Shown here piece after piece: positions 1 to 6,558 of a DNA stretch of 64,000 nucleotides. The DNA is taken from NCBI RefSeq assembly GCF_001591605.1, contig NZ_BCVF01000006.1:1-64000 (forward strand), in the 5' to 3' direction. The notes under the pieces were generated by a model, which was not told the origin of the DNA, made no database searches, and saw only the letters and a list, made by a program, of their open reading frames with translations. The stretch comes from Bacillus badius NBRC 15713 (GTDB lineage: Bacteria; Bacillota; Bacilli; Bacillales; Domibacillaceae). The position numbers and the translations under genes were made by a program. The first letter of the stretch is position 1, and every line of letters starts with the position of its first letter.

Positions 1-23
1 TTCACTTTTCTTTTAACTGCCAT
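1..23 (-). CDS. 5' end of the next phage early gene (cut by window edge)
   Basis: An ATG at 23-21 overlaps the stop of the preceding small gene as TGATG and opens a frame reading MAVKRKV to the window edge. The coupling pattern is the same as for other genes of this early operon, which is the only support. Function cannot be judged from seven codons. Confidence 0.45.
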
Positions 24-199
24 CAACTGACTTCCTTTCCAACCAGACGCTTAACTTCTTCAAAGCGTTTCTTGAAATCTGCCCGATGTTTCTCCCAAAC
101 CGCATCTGGCATTGGCCCACAGTTCGGACAAGGCTGAACAAACATCAAAGATCCACTGCCGCCTTTATCAACATAAGTGCCGTTGCATAATTTACACAT
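23..199 (-). CDS. Small phage zinc-ribbon-like protein (58 aa)
   Basis: The frame of 58 residues has a strong ribosome site (AGGGGGAG, 7 nt before ATG) and lies 11 nt after the helicase-loader gene. Two cysteine pairs, CKLC at residues 2-5 and CPNC at 24-27, look like a single zinc ribbon; a basic helical tail follows. Small zinc-ribbon proteins are common downstream of phage dnaC genes. The specific role is unknown. Its stop overlaps the next start by one base (TGATG). Confidence 0.7.
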   Translation of the reverse strand: MCKLCNGTYVDKGGSGSLMFVQPCPNCGPMPDAVWEKHRADFKKRFEEVKRLVGKEVS

Positions 200-210
200 T
201 GCGTCTCCCC

Positions 211-1119
211 CTATTCGAGTAATAAGTCTAGTAAGCTTTCGTTTTCTTGCTTAGCTAACTTTCTCCGTATCTTTTCCTCTGGCATGTGAACCGGAAAGGT
301 CATTTTATCGATGCGATCACTAATGCGGCCGGCAGGATAAGTGTTATCCAGCTCATCTATTTCGAGATTGCTGGTAAACAAAGTAATCTTTTTATTTTGA
401 AGCCGGTAATCTAGAATTCTAGTAAGCGTCTCTTCCACCCAATCACTGGCCTTTTCAACGCCTATATCATCAAGCAGAAGCACCTTTACAGTCTTGGCGG
501 CATCAATAATATCTGATGACTTCATGTTGCTATTGCCACCCATAGTGTTTTTAATTTCGCCTAACAAGTCAGCTGTAGGAGTATAAAAAACGGACAACGG
601 ATTTTCTTCTGTATCGTGTACTTGGAGCAAAGCATTTAGGATACTGCAGCCCAGTCTACTTTTGCCGCTGCCTTTCACCGAACTATAGAAGTAGAGCCCT
701 TTTCCCTGCTGGGACAGCACATCGAACTTTTTTACAAAATTAGCAGCTATTTTCTTTGCCATGGCCGCTTTTTCTTTAGATTGCTGCTCAGAATAAAGAT
801 TAATATCAAAAGAATTAATCGTTACTTTTTGAAATTCTTCCGGTATCCGTGCCCACTTCACTTTTCTACTCAAGGCACGAATCTCTTTACATTGGCACCT
901 TCTCATAAACTCTTTATTTTCTTGATGATCCTTAATCCATATAAGCCCTGTTCCATCACATTTCTTGTAGGGACAATCATCAGTAATCAACGTTAACGTC
1001 TCGTATCGTTCCCCCAGCAAGTCCTTTTTTTCTGGCCAATTCTTCGAGTCTTTCAGCTTCCGCGCGAGTGCTGGATTGCTCCGCTCCAACTGCTGTAGCA
1101 AGTTGCTCATCATTTCCAT
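211..1119 (-). CDS. Phage DnaC/DnaI-like helicase-loader ATPase
   Basis: 302-residue AAA+ ATPase expected to load the replicative helicase at the phage origin. The N-terminus has a cysteine cluster (C49, C54, C75, C77: CPYKKC...CQC) like the zinc motif of DnaC/DnaI proteins. The Walker A-type loop VKGSGKS is at about 148-154, Walker B VLLLDDIG at 213-220, and an arginine-rich sensor region near 265-275. The start at 1119 has AAGGGAG nine bases upstream and lies inside the preceding initiator gene, so about 140 nt are read in two frames. Family assignment is firm; the partner helicase is not in view. Confidence 0.88.
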   Translation of the reverse strand: MEMMSNLLQQLERSNPALARKLKDSKNWPEKKDLLGERYETLTLITDDCPYKKCDGTGLIWIKDHQENKEFMRRCQCKEIRALSRKVKWARIPEEFQKVTINSFDINLYSEQQSKEKAAMAKKIAANFVKKFDVLSQQGKGLYFYSSVKGSGKSRLGCSILNALLQVHDTEENPLSVFYTPTADLLGEIKNTMGGNSNMKSSDIIDAAKTVKVLLLDDIGVEKASDWVEETLTRILDYRLQNKKITLFTSNLEIDELDNTYPAGRISDRIDKMTFPVHMPEEKIRRKLAKQENESLLDLLLE

Positions 1120-2071
1120 TCGCGATAACTCCCTTCTTATTTTTTAAGATCATTAACCCGCGTCTTGCTTCGTGTTCTTTTGTATTTCGAAGAATTCCTA
1201 ACGTATACTGTTCGCGTTTATCATCATGCTGTTCAACGTGCTTCCAGAGGGCATAATGTAGTTGGTTTATACTGTACTTGCTCAACTTCTCAATGTGCTT
1301 AGCCAACAAAGCAGCTGAAATAGTGCAAGTTTGGCGGGTAAGGCGAATACATTCAAAATAAGAGATTAGTATTTTCTTAGACATACCAGCTGGCAAAGCG
1401 TTGGTTCGCAAAGCGAAATCAACAAAGATTTCCATATCGTCAGCGGAAGTTAAATTCATGCTTTTCACGTTCGCTTCGGTGATATATTCTTTTAATGTTT
1501 TATTGATGTTTATATTGCTGTTAATAATGCTGTTTATAAATGCTGTTATAGTATGTGGAATCTCATGAGGTTTCTCTTGTGTGTTCTCATGTGGATTCTC
1601 TTGTGGATTTTGATTTTTTGACATGCCTTCCTCCTTACTCCCACAAGGGTTTTCAGACTCTCCCTCATGTGGATTCTCTTGTGGTTCCTCATGTGGATCT
1701 CCTTGTGGATTCTCTTGTGGATTTTTTGACTCTTTTTTTACCTTTTCTTTCTGGTAAGTAGCCAGTGATTGAAACTCTTTATAATGGCAGACAGTGATCA
1801 GCAGCCCTCTTTTTTGTGGCAGTGTTTCCATCTGGATATAATTCATTCTTTCTAGCCGATCTAACGACCCTTTAATGATGTCTCTTGACCATCCAATTTC
1901 TTTCGATAGGTTAGTCAAGATAATGATTGTTTGACCGACTTCACAACGGGCAGAAGCAGCATAATTAGCTTCTTCCATTAGCATTTGGTAGAGCAGCTTG
2001 TCCTTTATAGTCTTAAACTGCAATCGGGGCTGGATGACGAACCCCGATGACGCTTCTATGACTTTTTCCAA
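980..2071 (-). CDS. Phage replication initiator / replisome organiser with repeat linker
   Basis: 363 residues starting at TTG (2071) with GGAGTGAT upstream. Residues 20-105 look like a winged-helix DNA-binding domain (...LSKEIGWSRDIIKGSLDRLE...), as in phage replisome organisers. Residues about 116-173 are a low-complexity linker of repeated ENPQ/ENPH units, followed by a second helical domain like a DnaD-type C-terminus. The position directly before a DnaC-like gene supports an initiator role, and the phage origin may lie in or near this gene. No close named homologue is recognised. Its last 140 nt overlap the next gene in another frame. Confidence 0.72.
   Translation of the reverse strand: MEKVIEASSGFVIQPRLQFKTIKDKLLYQMLMEEANYAASARCEVGQTIIILTNLSKEIGWSRDIIKGSLDRLERMNYIQMETLPQKRGLLITVCHYKEFQSLATYQKEKVKKESKNPQENPQGDPHEEPQENPHEGESENPCGSKEEGMSKNQNPQENPHENTQEKPHEIPHTITAFINSIINSNININKTLKEYITEANVKSMNLTSADDMEIFVDFALRTNALPAGMSKKILISYFECIRLTRQTCTISAALLAKHIEKLSKYSINQLHYALWKHVEQHDDKREQYTLGILRNTKEHEARRGLMILKNKKGVIANGNDEQLATAVGAEQSSTRAEAERLEELARKKGLAGGTIRDVNVDY
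1552..1735. repeat. Coding tandem repeats (ENPQ/ENPH units)
   Basis: Imperfect direct repeats of about 12-15 bp, with cores such as TGTGGATTCTCTTGTGGATT and CCTCATGTGGAT on the plus strand, recur many times inside the initiator gene and encode Glu-Asn-Pro-Gln/His units. Iterated units like these can serve as origin iterons in lambdoid O-type genes, but here they may simply be a flexible linker. Confidence 0.7.
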
Positions 2072-2084
2072 CCCCGATCACTCC

Positions 2085-2258
2085 TCAAAATTTTCTTTCA
2101 CATTCAACAAATCCATTTGCAATCCTCAGAATTTTTCGATCCGGATAACTGGTACTCATATACCTTTTGATGTTTTGGAGGTACTCTGCGTTTGTAGAAG
2201 CTTTAGTTTTACACCAATCAGGAATGACTACTTTATAAAGAACATTGTTATTAAGCAT
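2085..2258 (-). CDS. Small phage protein (57 aa), coupled to upstream gene
   Basis: The ATG at 2258 overlaps the stop of the upstream ssDNA-protein gene as TGATG, and the frame runs 57 codons to 2085, 13 nt before the TTG start of the initiator. The product is mixed and slightly basic (VIPDWCKTKAS near the N-terminus). No family recognised. Translational coupling and exact fit between flanking genes are the evidence that it is real. Confidence 0.6.
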   Translation of the reverse strand: MLNNNVLYKVVIPDWCKTKASTNAEYLQNIKRYMSTSYPDRKILRIANGFVECERKF

Positions 2259-3115
2259 CACAGGTCAAAAGGAAGATCCTCATCTCTAATTACAAAAGGC
2301 TCATTATCAAACTGCTGATTTCTCGTATTGTTGGTCATAGATTCTTTTGAATTTGCTCCTTTGGATGTGTGACTACGATCCTGTTGTTGAGGCGGCTTCT
2401 GTTGTCGCTGGTTTGAACCTTTTTCCACGACTGCAGCAAACATGATTTCAATAGCTTTCTTAATCATGGCATCTGTTCGATCCTGACCAGCTAACCACTC
2501 AAGATAGTCTTTATTTGATCGATAAATCTCCCCGAGTGTTTTTCCTTTGTGTTTACCAAATTTCAGCTTTATGGCGCCGGCATCCTGTGGTGTCATGGTT
2601 TCAATTTGTTCCTTTTGGAGATAACCTTGCATATCCTCCGCGTCCTGCGTAAACAATTCTGATAAACTGGCAATGGTTAGAGTGGCATCAATTTGCGCTC
2701 TCTTCTTGGCCATTTTCAAGCATGTATTAGCCATGGAATATGGATCTTGCTTCACATACTTTTTTTCACGAGTATTGCAATGCCCGACACCTTCCGTGAT
2801 CTTCATTTCATTCTTATAAATTCGGCAGCACACAGTGAAAGCGAAAAAACCTTTATCATAATCCTGGATACGTTCAACCACTTCGTATTCGCTTGTGACA
2901 CCAAAGAGCATTTGAATCTTTTCTGCTCCCGGTTTCAGCAATGTAGGCTTACTAGTACCAGGGATAATTCCATAATCATGATTTGCTTTTAATGTGTTTT
3001 GAACGACTAACTGAAATTGATTAATTTTGGCTAATGTATTCTGTACAGCACCTAAATCCACTGAATCAATCAGGGATAATGATGAATTTTGCTGGGAGGC
3101 TGCTAAGTTAGACAT
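2258..3115 (-). CDS. Phage ssDNA-processing protein with ExoX-like C-terminal domain and SSB-like tail
   Basis: 285 residues. Residues 1-170 match a family of uncharacterised phage proteins with the hallmark DYGIIPGTSKPTLLKPGAEK at 48-66, usually beside replication/recombination genes. Residues 183-210 (KFGKHKGKTLGEI...DYLEWLAG) look like the small exodeoxyribonuclease X-like C-terminal domain. After a Gln-rich disordered stretch the protein ends DEDLPFDL, which resembles the acidic tip (DDDLPF) by which SSB recruits partner proteins. I infer a ssDNA-binding or strand-annealing helper for phage replication/recombination; the biochemical activity is not established from sequence. Confidence 0.6.
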   Translation of the reverse strand: MSNLAASQQNSSLSLIDSVDLGAVQNTLAKINQFQLVVQNTLKANHDYGIIPGTSKPTLLKPGAEKIQMLFGVTSEYEVVERIQDYDKGFFAFTVCCRIYKNEMKITEGVGHCNTREKKYVKQDPYSMANTCLKMAKKRAQIDATLTIASLSELFTQDAEDMQGYLQKEQIETMTPQDAGAIKLKFGKHKGKTLGEIYRSNKDYLEWLAGQDRTDAMIKKAIEIMFAAVVEKGSNQRQQKPPQQQDRSHTSKGANSKESMTNNTRNQQFDNEPFVIRDEDLPFDL

Positions 3116-3117
3116 TC

Positions 3118-3318
3118 CTAGCTCGCCCCCTTTTTCAAGACATATATATTGATTAATTCTTCATACTGCTTAGATAACGTAACCAAATCATCATGCGAGC
3201 CAATGTGGGCTATTGCATGTGTTAAACCGATGTATGTCATATTTATTGCTTGACTATCGGCCATTTCTGGACAAATCTTTTTTGTATTTAAAAAAGATGA
3301 TTTCAAGCAAATATTCAT
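3118..3318 (-). CDS. Small phage protein (66 aa)
   Basis: ATG at 3318 is chosen over an in-frame GTG nine bases upstream because GGGAG lies eight bases before it; the GTG would sit directly on the ribosome site. The gene ends 2 nt before the start of the SSB-tailed protein gene. The product is helical, without membrane segment or recognised motif. Function unknown. Confidence 0.6.
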   Translation of the reverse strand: MNICLKSSFLNTKKICPEMADSQAINMTYIGLTHAIAHIGSHDDLVTLSKQYEELINIYVLKKGAS

Positions 3319-3333
3319 TATATTCACTCCCGC

Positions 3334-3420
3334 TTTACTGGCACTGTAGATCGTGTTACAATGACAGTAATTACATATTTGAATTTTTTTGACTCCTGCC
3401 GCTAACAGGGGTCTTTTATT
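3334..3420 (+). ncRNA. Candidate short antisense RNA 1 (promoter plus terminator)
   Basis: On the plus strand, TTTACT (3334-3339), a 17-nt spacer and TACAAT (3357-3362) with a TG extension form a good promoter. It is followed 30 nt later by a GC-rich hairpin GACTCCTG/CAGGGGTC (3391-3413) and the run TTTTATTTT. No rightward gene lies upstream, so the terminator most simply ends an RNA of about 50 nt starting near 3368. The RNA would be antisense to the 3' end of the minus-strand 55-residue gene, whose stop codon lies in the U-tract. Confidence 0.5.
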
Positions 3421-3583
3421 TTGCTTGTTTTTCTATAGCGCCTAAGTGCGTGACCATATAATCACCTAAGTTGTGACTAAGAACGATTTCTCCGCCTGGC
3501 ATGATGAAATATAAATCCTTAGTACATATTTCTTCACCAAACAAATCTTCAATCGGATGATCTGTCACCTTTTCAATATTCAT
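3416..3583 (-). CDS. Small acidic phage protein (55 aa)
   Basis: The ATG at 3583 has the ribosome site AGAGGGTGA six bases upstream, and 55 codons follow. The product is soluble and mixed in charge (FIMPGGEIVLSHNLG in the middle). No family recognised. It has a long, structured upstream region (3584-3720) and its stop overlaps the U-tract of a plus-strand terminator. Confidence 0.6.
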   Translation of the reverse strand: MNIEKVTDHPIEDLFGEEICTKDLYFIMPGGEIVLSHNLGDYMVTHLGAIEKQAK

Positions 3584-3616
3584 CTAGTTCACCCTCTTTC
3601 TGATGGATGATGTCCA

Positions 3617-3708
3617 TCGAGCCGACCAGGAAGGAAAATGAAGGGATGAAGGTGGATAGGAGGCCCTCCCGATCAGCTCGATGAGCACCAAAATAGTGCC
3701 CATCAGTT
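3617..3708 (-). promoter_or_regulatory. Structured leader between two small early genes
   Basis: Two inverted repeats fill this gap: ATCGAGC near 3617-3623 pairs with GCTCGAT near 3676-3682, extended by imperfect pairing to about 16 bp; and GATGxGCAC pairs with GTGCxCATC across 3681-3705. They would fold in the leader of the 55-residue gene. They resemble no riboswitch class I know. They could be regulatory RNA or replication structures. Confidence 0.4.
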
Positions 3709-3716
3709 CAAAAGTG

Positions 3717-3790
3717 TGGTATACTTAAGTTGTCCAAGTACTTTCATGGCGGTAGGCTTTCCTAGAGCTTGCCGCTTTTATTTTTGATCT
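3717..3790 (+). ncRNA. Candidate short antisense RNA 2, opposite the 33-aa TM peptide gene
   Basis: An extended -10 (TGG-TATACT, -10 at 3720-3725) is followed about 30 nt later by a hairpin GCGGTAGGC/GCTTGCCGC (about 3750-3775) and TTTTATTTTT. The predicted RNA of about 55 nt (from near 3732) is antisense to the end and 3' UTR of the small membrane-peptide gene. Convergent overlap at the 3' end of a tiny hydrophobic gene is the layout of type I toxin-antitoxin pairs such as txpA/RatA. The -35 is weak. Expression is inferred. Confidence 0.5.
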
Positions 3791-3879
3791 CTTTTGGTTT
3801 CTTCTGTTGCCAGGCACCAATAGTAGCCGAAGACGAATGATGTGAATATTCCTAACCCGATCAATATCTCTGTTTGCAC
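3778..3879 (-). CDS. 33-residue single-TM peptide (possible type I toxin-like)
   Basis: A perfect AGGAGG lies seven bases before a GTG at 3879. The ORF encodes 33 residues: a hydrophobic helix (ILIGLGIFTSFVFGYYWCLA) followed by a charged tail (EETKRDQK). This is the size and architecture of small phage/plasmid membrane toxins (TxpA, BsrG, Fst types), but also of harmless small phage membrane peptides. It is coupled to the upstream gene, whose stop codon overlaps the ribosome site, and its 3' end is opposite a candidate antisense RNA. Confidence 0.6.
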   Translation of the reverse strand: MQTEILIGLGIFTSFVFGYYWCLATEETKRDQK

Positions 3880-3890
3880 GGTTCATCCTC

Positions 3891-4127
3891 CTAACCAATT
3901 CTGGCCACCCGTTCTGCTAAGATTCCTTGTTCTCTTAAACGCTGGACCACTTGTTCTAACTGCTGTCTGTTTTCGTTTGCTGCTTGTAACTTTTTCAGTT
4001 CTCTAATTGAATCTAGAAAGTCAAATACTGTCCGTTCAGCTTCCTCCAACTCTCCTTTAATCAAGCATTCTTCCATTCTGTAAATAAAACTGTGTGCACA
4101 TCGTTTTTTTTTCGTTTCTATTGTCAT
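3891..4127 (-). CDS. Small helical phage protein (78 aa)
   Basis: The start at 4127 is chosen because the ATG overlaps the preceding stop as ATGA; a longer in-frame start at 4163 would overlap more. The 78-residue product is strongly helical with heptad-like leucines (LKKLQAANENRQQLEQVVQRL), suggesting a coiled coil. No known family. The adjacent stop is embedded in the ribosome site of the 33-residue peptide. Confidence 0.6.
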   Translation of the reverse strand: MTIETKKKRCAHSFIYRMEECLIKGELEEAERTVFDFLDSIRELKKLQAANENRQQLEQVVQRLREQGILAERVARIG

Positions 4128-4633
4128 TTTTCGTATTTCCTCGCTTTCAGACTGACTCTCCATTTTTGAAATGCTCGTTTCATAGAAAGTTCATTTTCCT
4201 TACAAAGAGCAGCGACTAGATTTGTCATACTGGCTGCCGCATCGAGTAATTCTCCTATTAACTCATTCATTTCTTCTTCCGGCCGTTGATCAGGCGGACT
4301 GAACCAACATGTTTTCTCCACCCGTTCAATAGCTTCGACTGTTTCTTTTTTTACTAGATGAGCCATGGCTGCGGCCCTTCTCTCAATCGCCGGTCCATCT
4401 AGAAAAGGCATACTCACGTACCCCGTTGTTTCTTGCCATGTTTCGAAATAAAACTGTGGGTCATCAAGCGCCCCCGAAATTCTTGGGTACATGTCCTTCG
4501 GAAAGTTTCGTGCACCTGTTTCATACTTAGCGATTGATTCTTTTGAAACTGGAATTTCTTCCATAGCAGCCAAGGACTTTTGAGAATGGCCTGTCCGCTG
4601 TCGGGCTTCCGCAATTTTCTGCCCAATTGTCAT
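4124..4633 (-). CDS. XRE-type helix-turn-helix phage regulator (169 aa)
   Basis: Residues 1-60 look like a Cro/CI-type helix-turn-helix (IGQKIAEARQRTGHSQKSLA...SKESIAKYETGARNF). The C-terminal 100 residues are helical with no recognised domain and may mediate oligomerisation or partner binding. The start overlaps the upstream stop as ATGA and the end overlaps the next start in the same way. A role in early gene control is inferred from the domain only. Confidence 0.75.
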   Translation of the reverse strand: MTIGQKIAEARQRTGHSQKSLAAMEEIPVSKESIAKYETGARNFPKDMYPRISGALDDPQFYFETWQETTGYVSMPFLDGPAIERRAAAMAHLVKKETVEAIERVEKTCWFSPPDQRPEEEMNELIGELLDAAASMTNLVAALCKENELSMKRAFQKWRVSLKARKYEK

Positions 4634-4920
4634 GCCATATTCCTCCTCTTTCCAGATTGTTTTTGTTCATCAAACCAGGAAAGCAAAAATGCTTCCGCCT
4701 GTTCAGCAGGAAAATACCATTTGCCTCCAAGCTTGAATTTTTCAAAGCGTGGATCAAAGAAGAATGTATTCTGGATTGTGTTCCAACTCATGCATGTTCG
4801 CCTTTTTAATTCTGCGGTATCCCAAAACACGAGATCCTTGCTCGCTTTCTCCAGCTTCTTTCGCACTTCTTCTCGGTAAATTTCTTGCAAAGCTTCTTCA
4901 TCAACCGATACTTTAATCAA
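4630..4920 (-). CDS. DUF771-family phage protein
   Basis: 96 residues. The region LVFWDTAELKRRT...SWNTIQ...FFDPRFEKFKLGGKWYFP is the hallmark of DUF771, an excisionase-like winged-helix family found in Gram-positive phage early operons. It probably binds DNA or assists early gene control; the exact role is unproven. Its stop overlaps the start of the XRE gene. Confidence 0.82.
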   Translation of the reverse strand: MIKVSVDEEALQEIYREEVRKKLEKASKDLVFWDTAELKRRTCMSWNTIQNTFFFDPRFEKFKLGGKWYFPAEQAEAFLLSWFDEQKQSGKRRNMA

Positions 4921-4987
4921 AGCGCTCCCCTCCCTTTTGTACTTGTTTATTTATTTTTGAAGTACATAAAATCTAGTAAACTTGTAA

Positions 4988-5734
4988 TTAAGAAACACGA
5001 CGAGGAATCCAGTTTTCTACATAACGAATAGCTGACTGCAGTTCCCGTTGCTTTACATCTTTATAGGAAGCAACAGCAAAGCGATCTTTGATTTCGCGGT
5101 AAATTTCACGGAATAAACTAGGCCGCTCGGCTGGATCGTCGCAAAGCTCATACACTTTTGAAGCAACTGCTTTTTGCAGACGTCTCTGTTCACCAGATGT
5201 GAGAGTGATCTGTTCTTCGACTTTTTGATCGATTTGAGTAACTAATTTTCGAATTTCATGCTGCTCTTCTTTGATTGCTTGAGTATCTTCAACCAGATCA
5301 GCAGTAGTACGAAGAACGGTAACCAACGCTTGATCTTTCGACATCGGTACAACGTTTTCGGATGGCATAAATGCTTTCGTTAAAACATCTTTTGCTTTCA
5401 ACTGATAGGACACTACTTTGTTTCGAATGACTTCATCAGAGATGATGCCAGCGTTAATTTTCGCTAACCACAAGGGCATAAATTCGAGATCAATACAAAG
5501 TACATCTTGAACACCACTATTTGTAGGGAGTTGCATTTTTGCAATACCTTGAACCAGCACTGGATCGTCGCTTAGTTTCCTCGTTTGGTTTTGATATTGG
5601 CCTTCTGTTAGCTGCATTCCTTGGCAAACCCATTTAACGGCAGCATAGATTTTCTCGTTGTTCGCTTTGACGACCACAATTTCATCACCATCAAAGCGGA
5701 CGGTTTTTTGTTCAACTAGTTGTAATTGATTCAA
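4988..5734 (-). CDS. Phage antirepressor (P22_AR_N / ORF6C type)
   Basis: 248 residues starting at TTG (5734) with AGGAGG seven bases upstream. Residues 1-125 match the phage antirepressor N-terminal domain (IYAAVKWVCQGMQLTEGQY...MPLWLAKINAG). The C-terminal half, after a helical linker, resembles ORF6C (SGEQRRLQKAVASKVYEL...REIYREIKDRF...). Such proteins counter the CI-like repressor at induction or act as accessory regulators. The location just downstream of the Cro-like gene fits. Confidence 0.88.
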   Translation of the reverse strand: MNQLQLVEQKTVRFDGDEIVVVKANNEKIYAAVKWVCQGMQLTEGQYQNQTRKLSDDPVLVQGIAKMQLPTNSGVQDVLCIDLEFMPLWLAKINAGIISDEVIRNKVVSYQLKAKDVLTKAFMPSENVVPMSKDQALVTVLRTTADLVEDTQAIKEEQHEIRKLVTQIDQKVEEQITLTSGEQRRLQKAVASKVYELCDDPAERPSLFREIYREIKDRFAVASYKDVKQRELQSAIRYVENWIPRRVS

Positions 5735-5766
5735 TCTGATTCCTCCTTAGTGTCCCTCTCCTCCTG

Positions 5767-5775
5767 TGGTAATAT
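5767..5775 (+). promoter_or_regulatory. Extended -10 promoter of the embedded rightward gene
   Basis: TGG-TAATAT (TAATAT at 5770-5775) lies 24 nt before the ATG at 5799, leaving room for a short leader with the ribosome site GGGGGTGAG. No convincing -35 is visible, as is common for extended -10 promoters. Confidence 0.45.
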
Positions 5776-5798
5776 TTTCATGGAAAGGGGGTGAGAAA

Positions 5799-6356
5799 AT
5801 GTTAGAGACATTTAAATCTTTTTCTACAGTTGTAGTTACTTGGTTGAGTATTTTGTTGACAGTTTGGTTTGCCTACTATACTTTTCGTTATCAATCAACA
5901 ACATCTGTGAAAAAGGAGCAGCTTTATAAAGTGTATTTGCCAATGTTCACTTTAATGGAACCATTTCTTTATAAAGAAACTAAAGATGTTGGCATTCACC
6001 AACTAAACAACTTGTTATCTAAATTAAATAAAATTTGTGAATCACATTATGAATTAGTTGATCCTCGAATCATTTCGTATATTAGAAAGATTAACCGTTC
6101 TATCCGTCATTCGGACTATGATGAAGTAGAGGTTAATAGAATGTATAAGAGACTTTGTTCAAAAATTGATTATGGTTTCGAATCTACAAGGAAACGGTTA
6201 GGTCTCCCAGTTAGGAATGTTTATTACAAGCTAGATGAAAATCAATACGAAGATAAATTAGACCTTGCTCATTACCTTTTTTTAATTACTTGGAAAGGAC
6301 TCATCTTCATATTGATAATGCTATTCTTAACTAATTGGATAATTAATATAGCTTAA
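5799..6356 (+). CDS. Two-TM phage-encoded membrane protein inserted against the early operon
   Basis: ATG at 5799 is preferred to an upstream in-frame ATG because AAAGGGGGTGAG precedes it. 185 residues: TM helix at about 8-28, a 130-residue charged helical domain, and a second TM helix at about 162-184. No family recognised. It is the only rightward gene within the leftward early operon, with its own promoter. That layout fits a lysogenic-conversion or superinfection-exclusion gene, but this is inference. Confidence 0.72.
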   Translation: MLETFKSFSTVVVTWLSILLTVWFAYYTFRYQSTTSVKKEQLYKVYLPMFTLMEPFLYKETKDVGIHQLNNLLSKLNKICESHYELVDPRIISYIRKINRSIRHSDYDEVEVNRMYKRLCSKIDYGFESTRKRLGLPVRNVYYKLDENQYEDKLDLAHYLFLITWKGLIFILIMLFLTNWIINIA

Positions 6357-6430
6357 TGCATTAGCATATAGATACCTGTAGCTACTATTAGAATGCCAAC
6401 CCATTCTTTAAAAGACAGTCCTATAAACAT
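6353..6430 (-). CDS. Possible 25-residue membrane peptide
   Basis: An ATG at 6430, with GGGAG about eleven bases upstream, opens 25 codons encoding one hydrophobic helix (EWVGILIVATGIYMLM). It overlaps the end of the coiled-coil peptide gene in another frame and touches the stop of the rightward gene. It is too short to assign; offered as a possible gene only. Confidence 0.35.
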   Translation of the reverse strand: MFIGLSFKEWVGILIVATGIYMLMH

Positions 6431-6542
6431 AAAGTAAGGTCTCCCTTCTGAAAATATTTTTAGCCGCCGTTGCCGCGGTGGCTTTCTTTTCTAAATCTGC
6501 AACTCGTTTTTCAAGAGTGGTAATGCGTTGCTCTAAGCTCAC
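6408..6542 (-). CDS. Small coiled-coil phage peptide (44 aa)
   Basis: A GTG at 6542 is chosen because AAAGGAGTGA lies just upstream; longer readings run into the Cro-like gene. The peptide begins with a leucine-zipper-like coiled coil (SLEQRITTLEKRVADLEKK) followed by a basic tail. Similar short coiled-coil peptides are frequent beside Cro genes in Bacillus phages. Function unknown. Confidence 0.6.
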   Translation of the reverse strand: MSLEQRITTLEKRVADLEKKATAATAAKNIFRRETLLYVYRTVF

Positions 6543-6558
6543 TTGATCACTCCTTTTG

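Noticed and set aside
1552-1735. Regularly spaced repeats that look at first like a CRISPR array
   Set aside because: Units are short, imperfect and contiguous, lie wholly inside an open frame, and encode a repeated ENPQ/ENPH peptide. No unique spacers of constant length.
3391-3414. Terminator for the minus-strand early operon
   Set aside because: The T run is only on the plus-strand side; on the minus strand the hairpin is followed by A residues.
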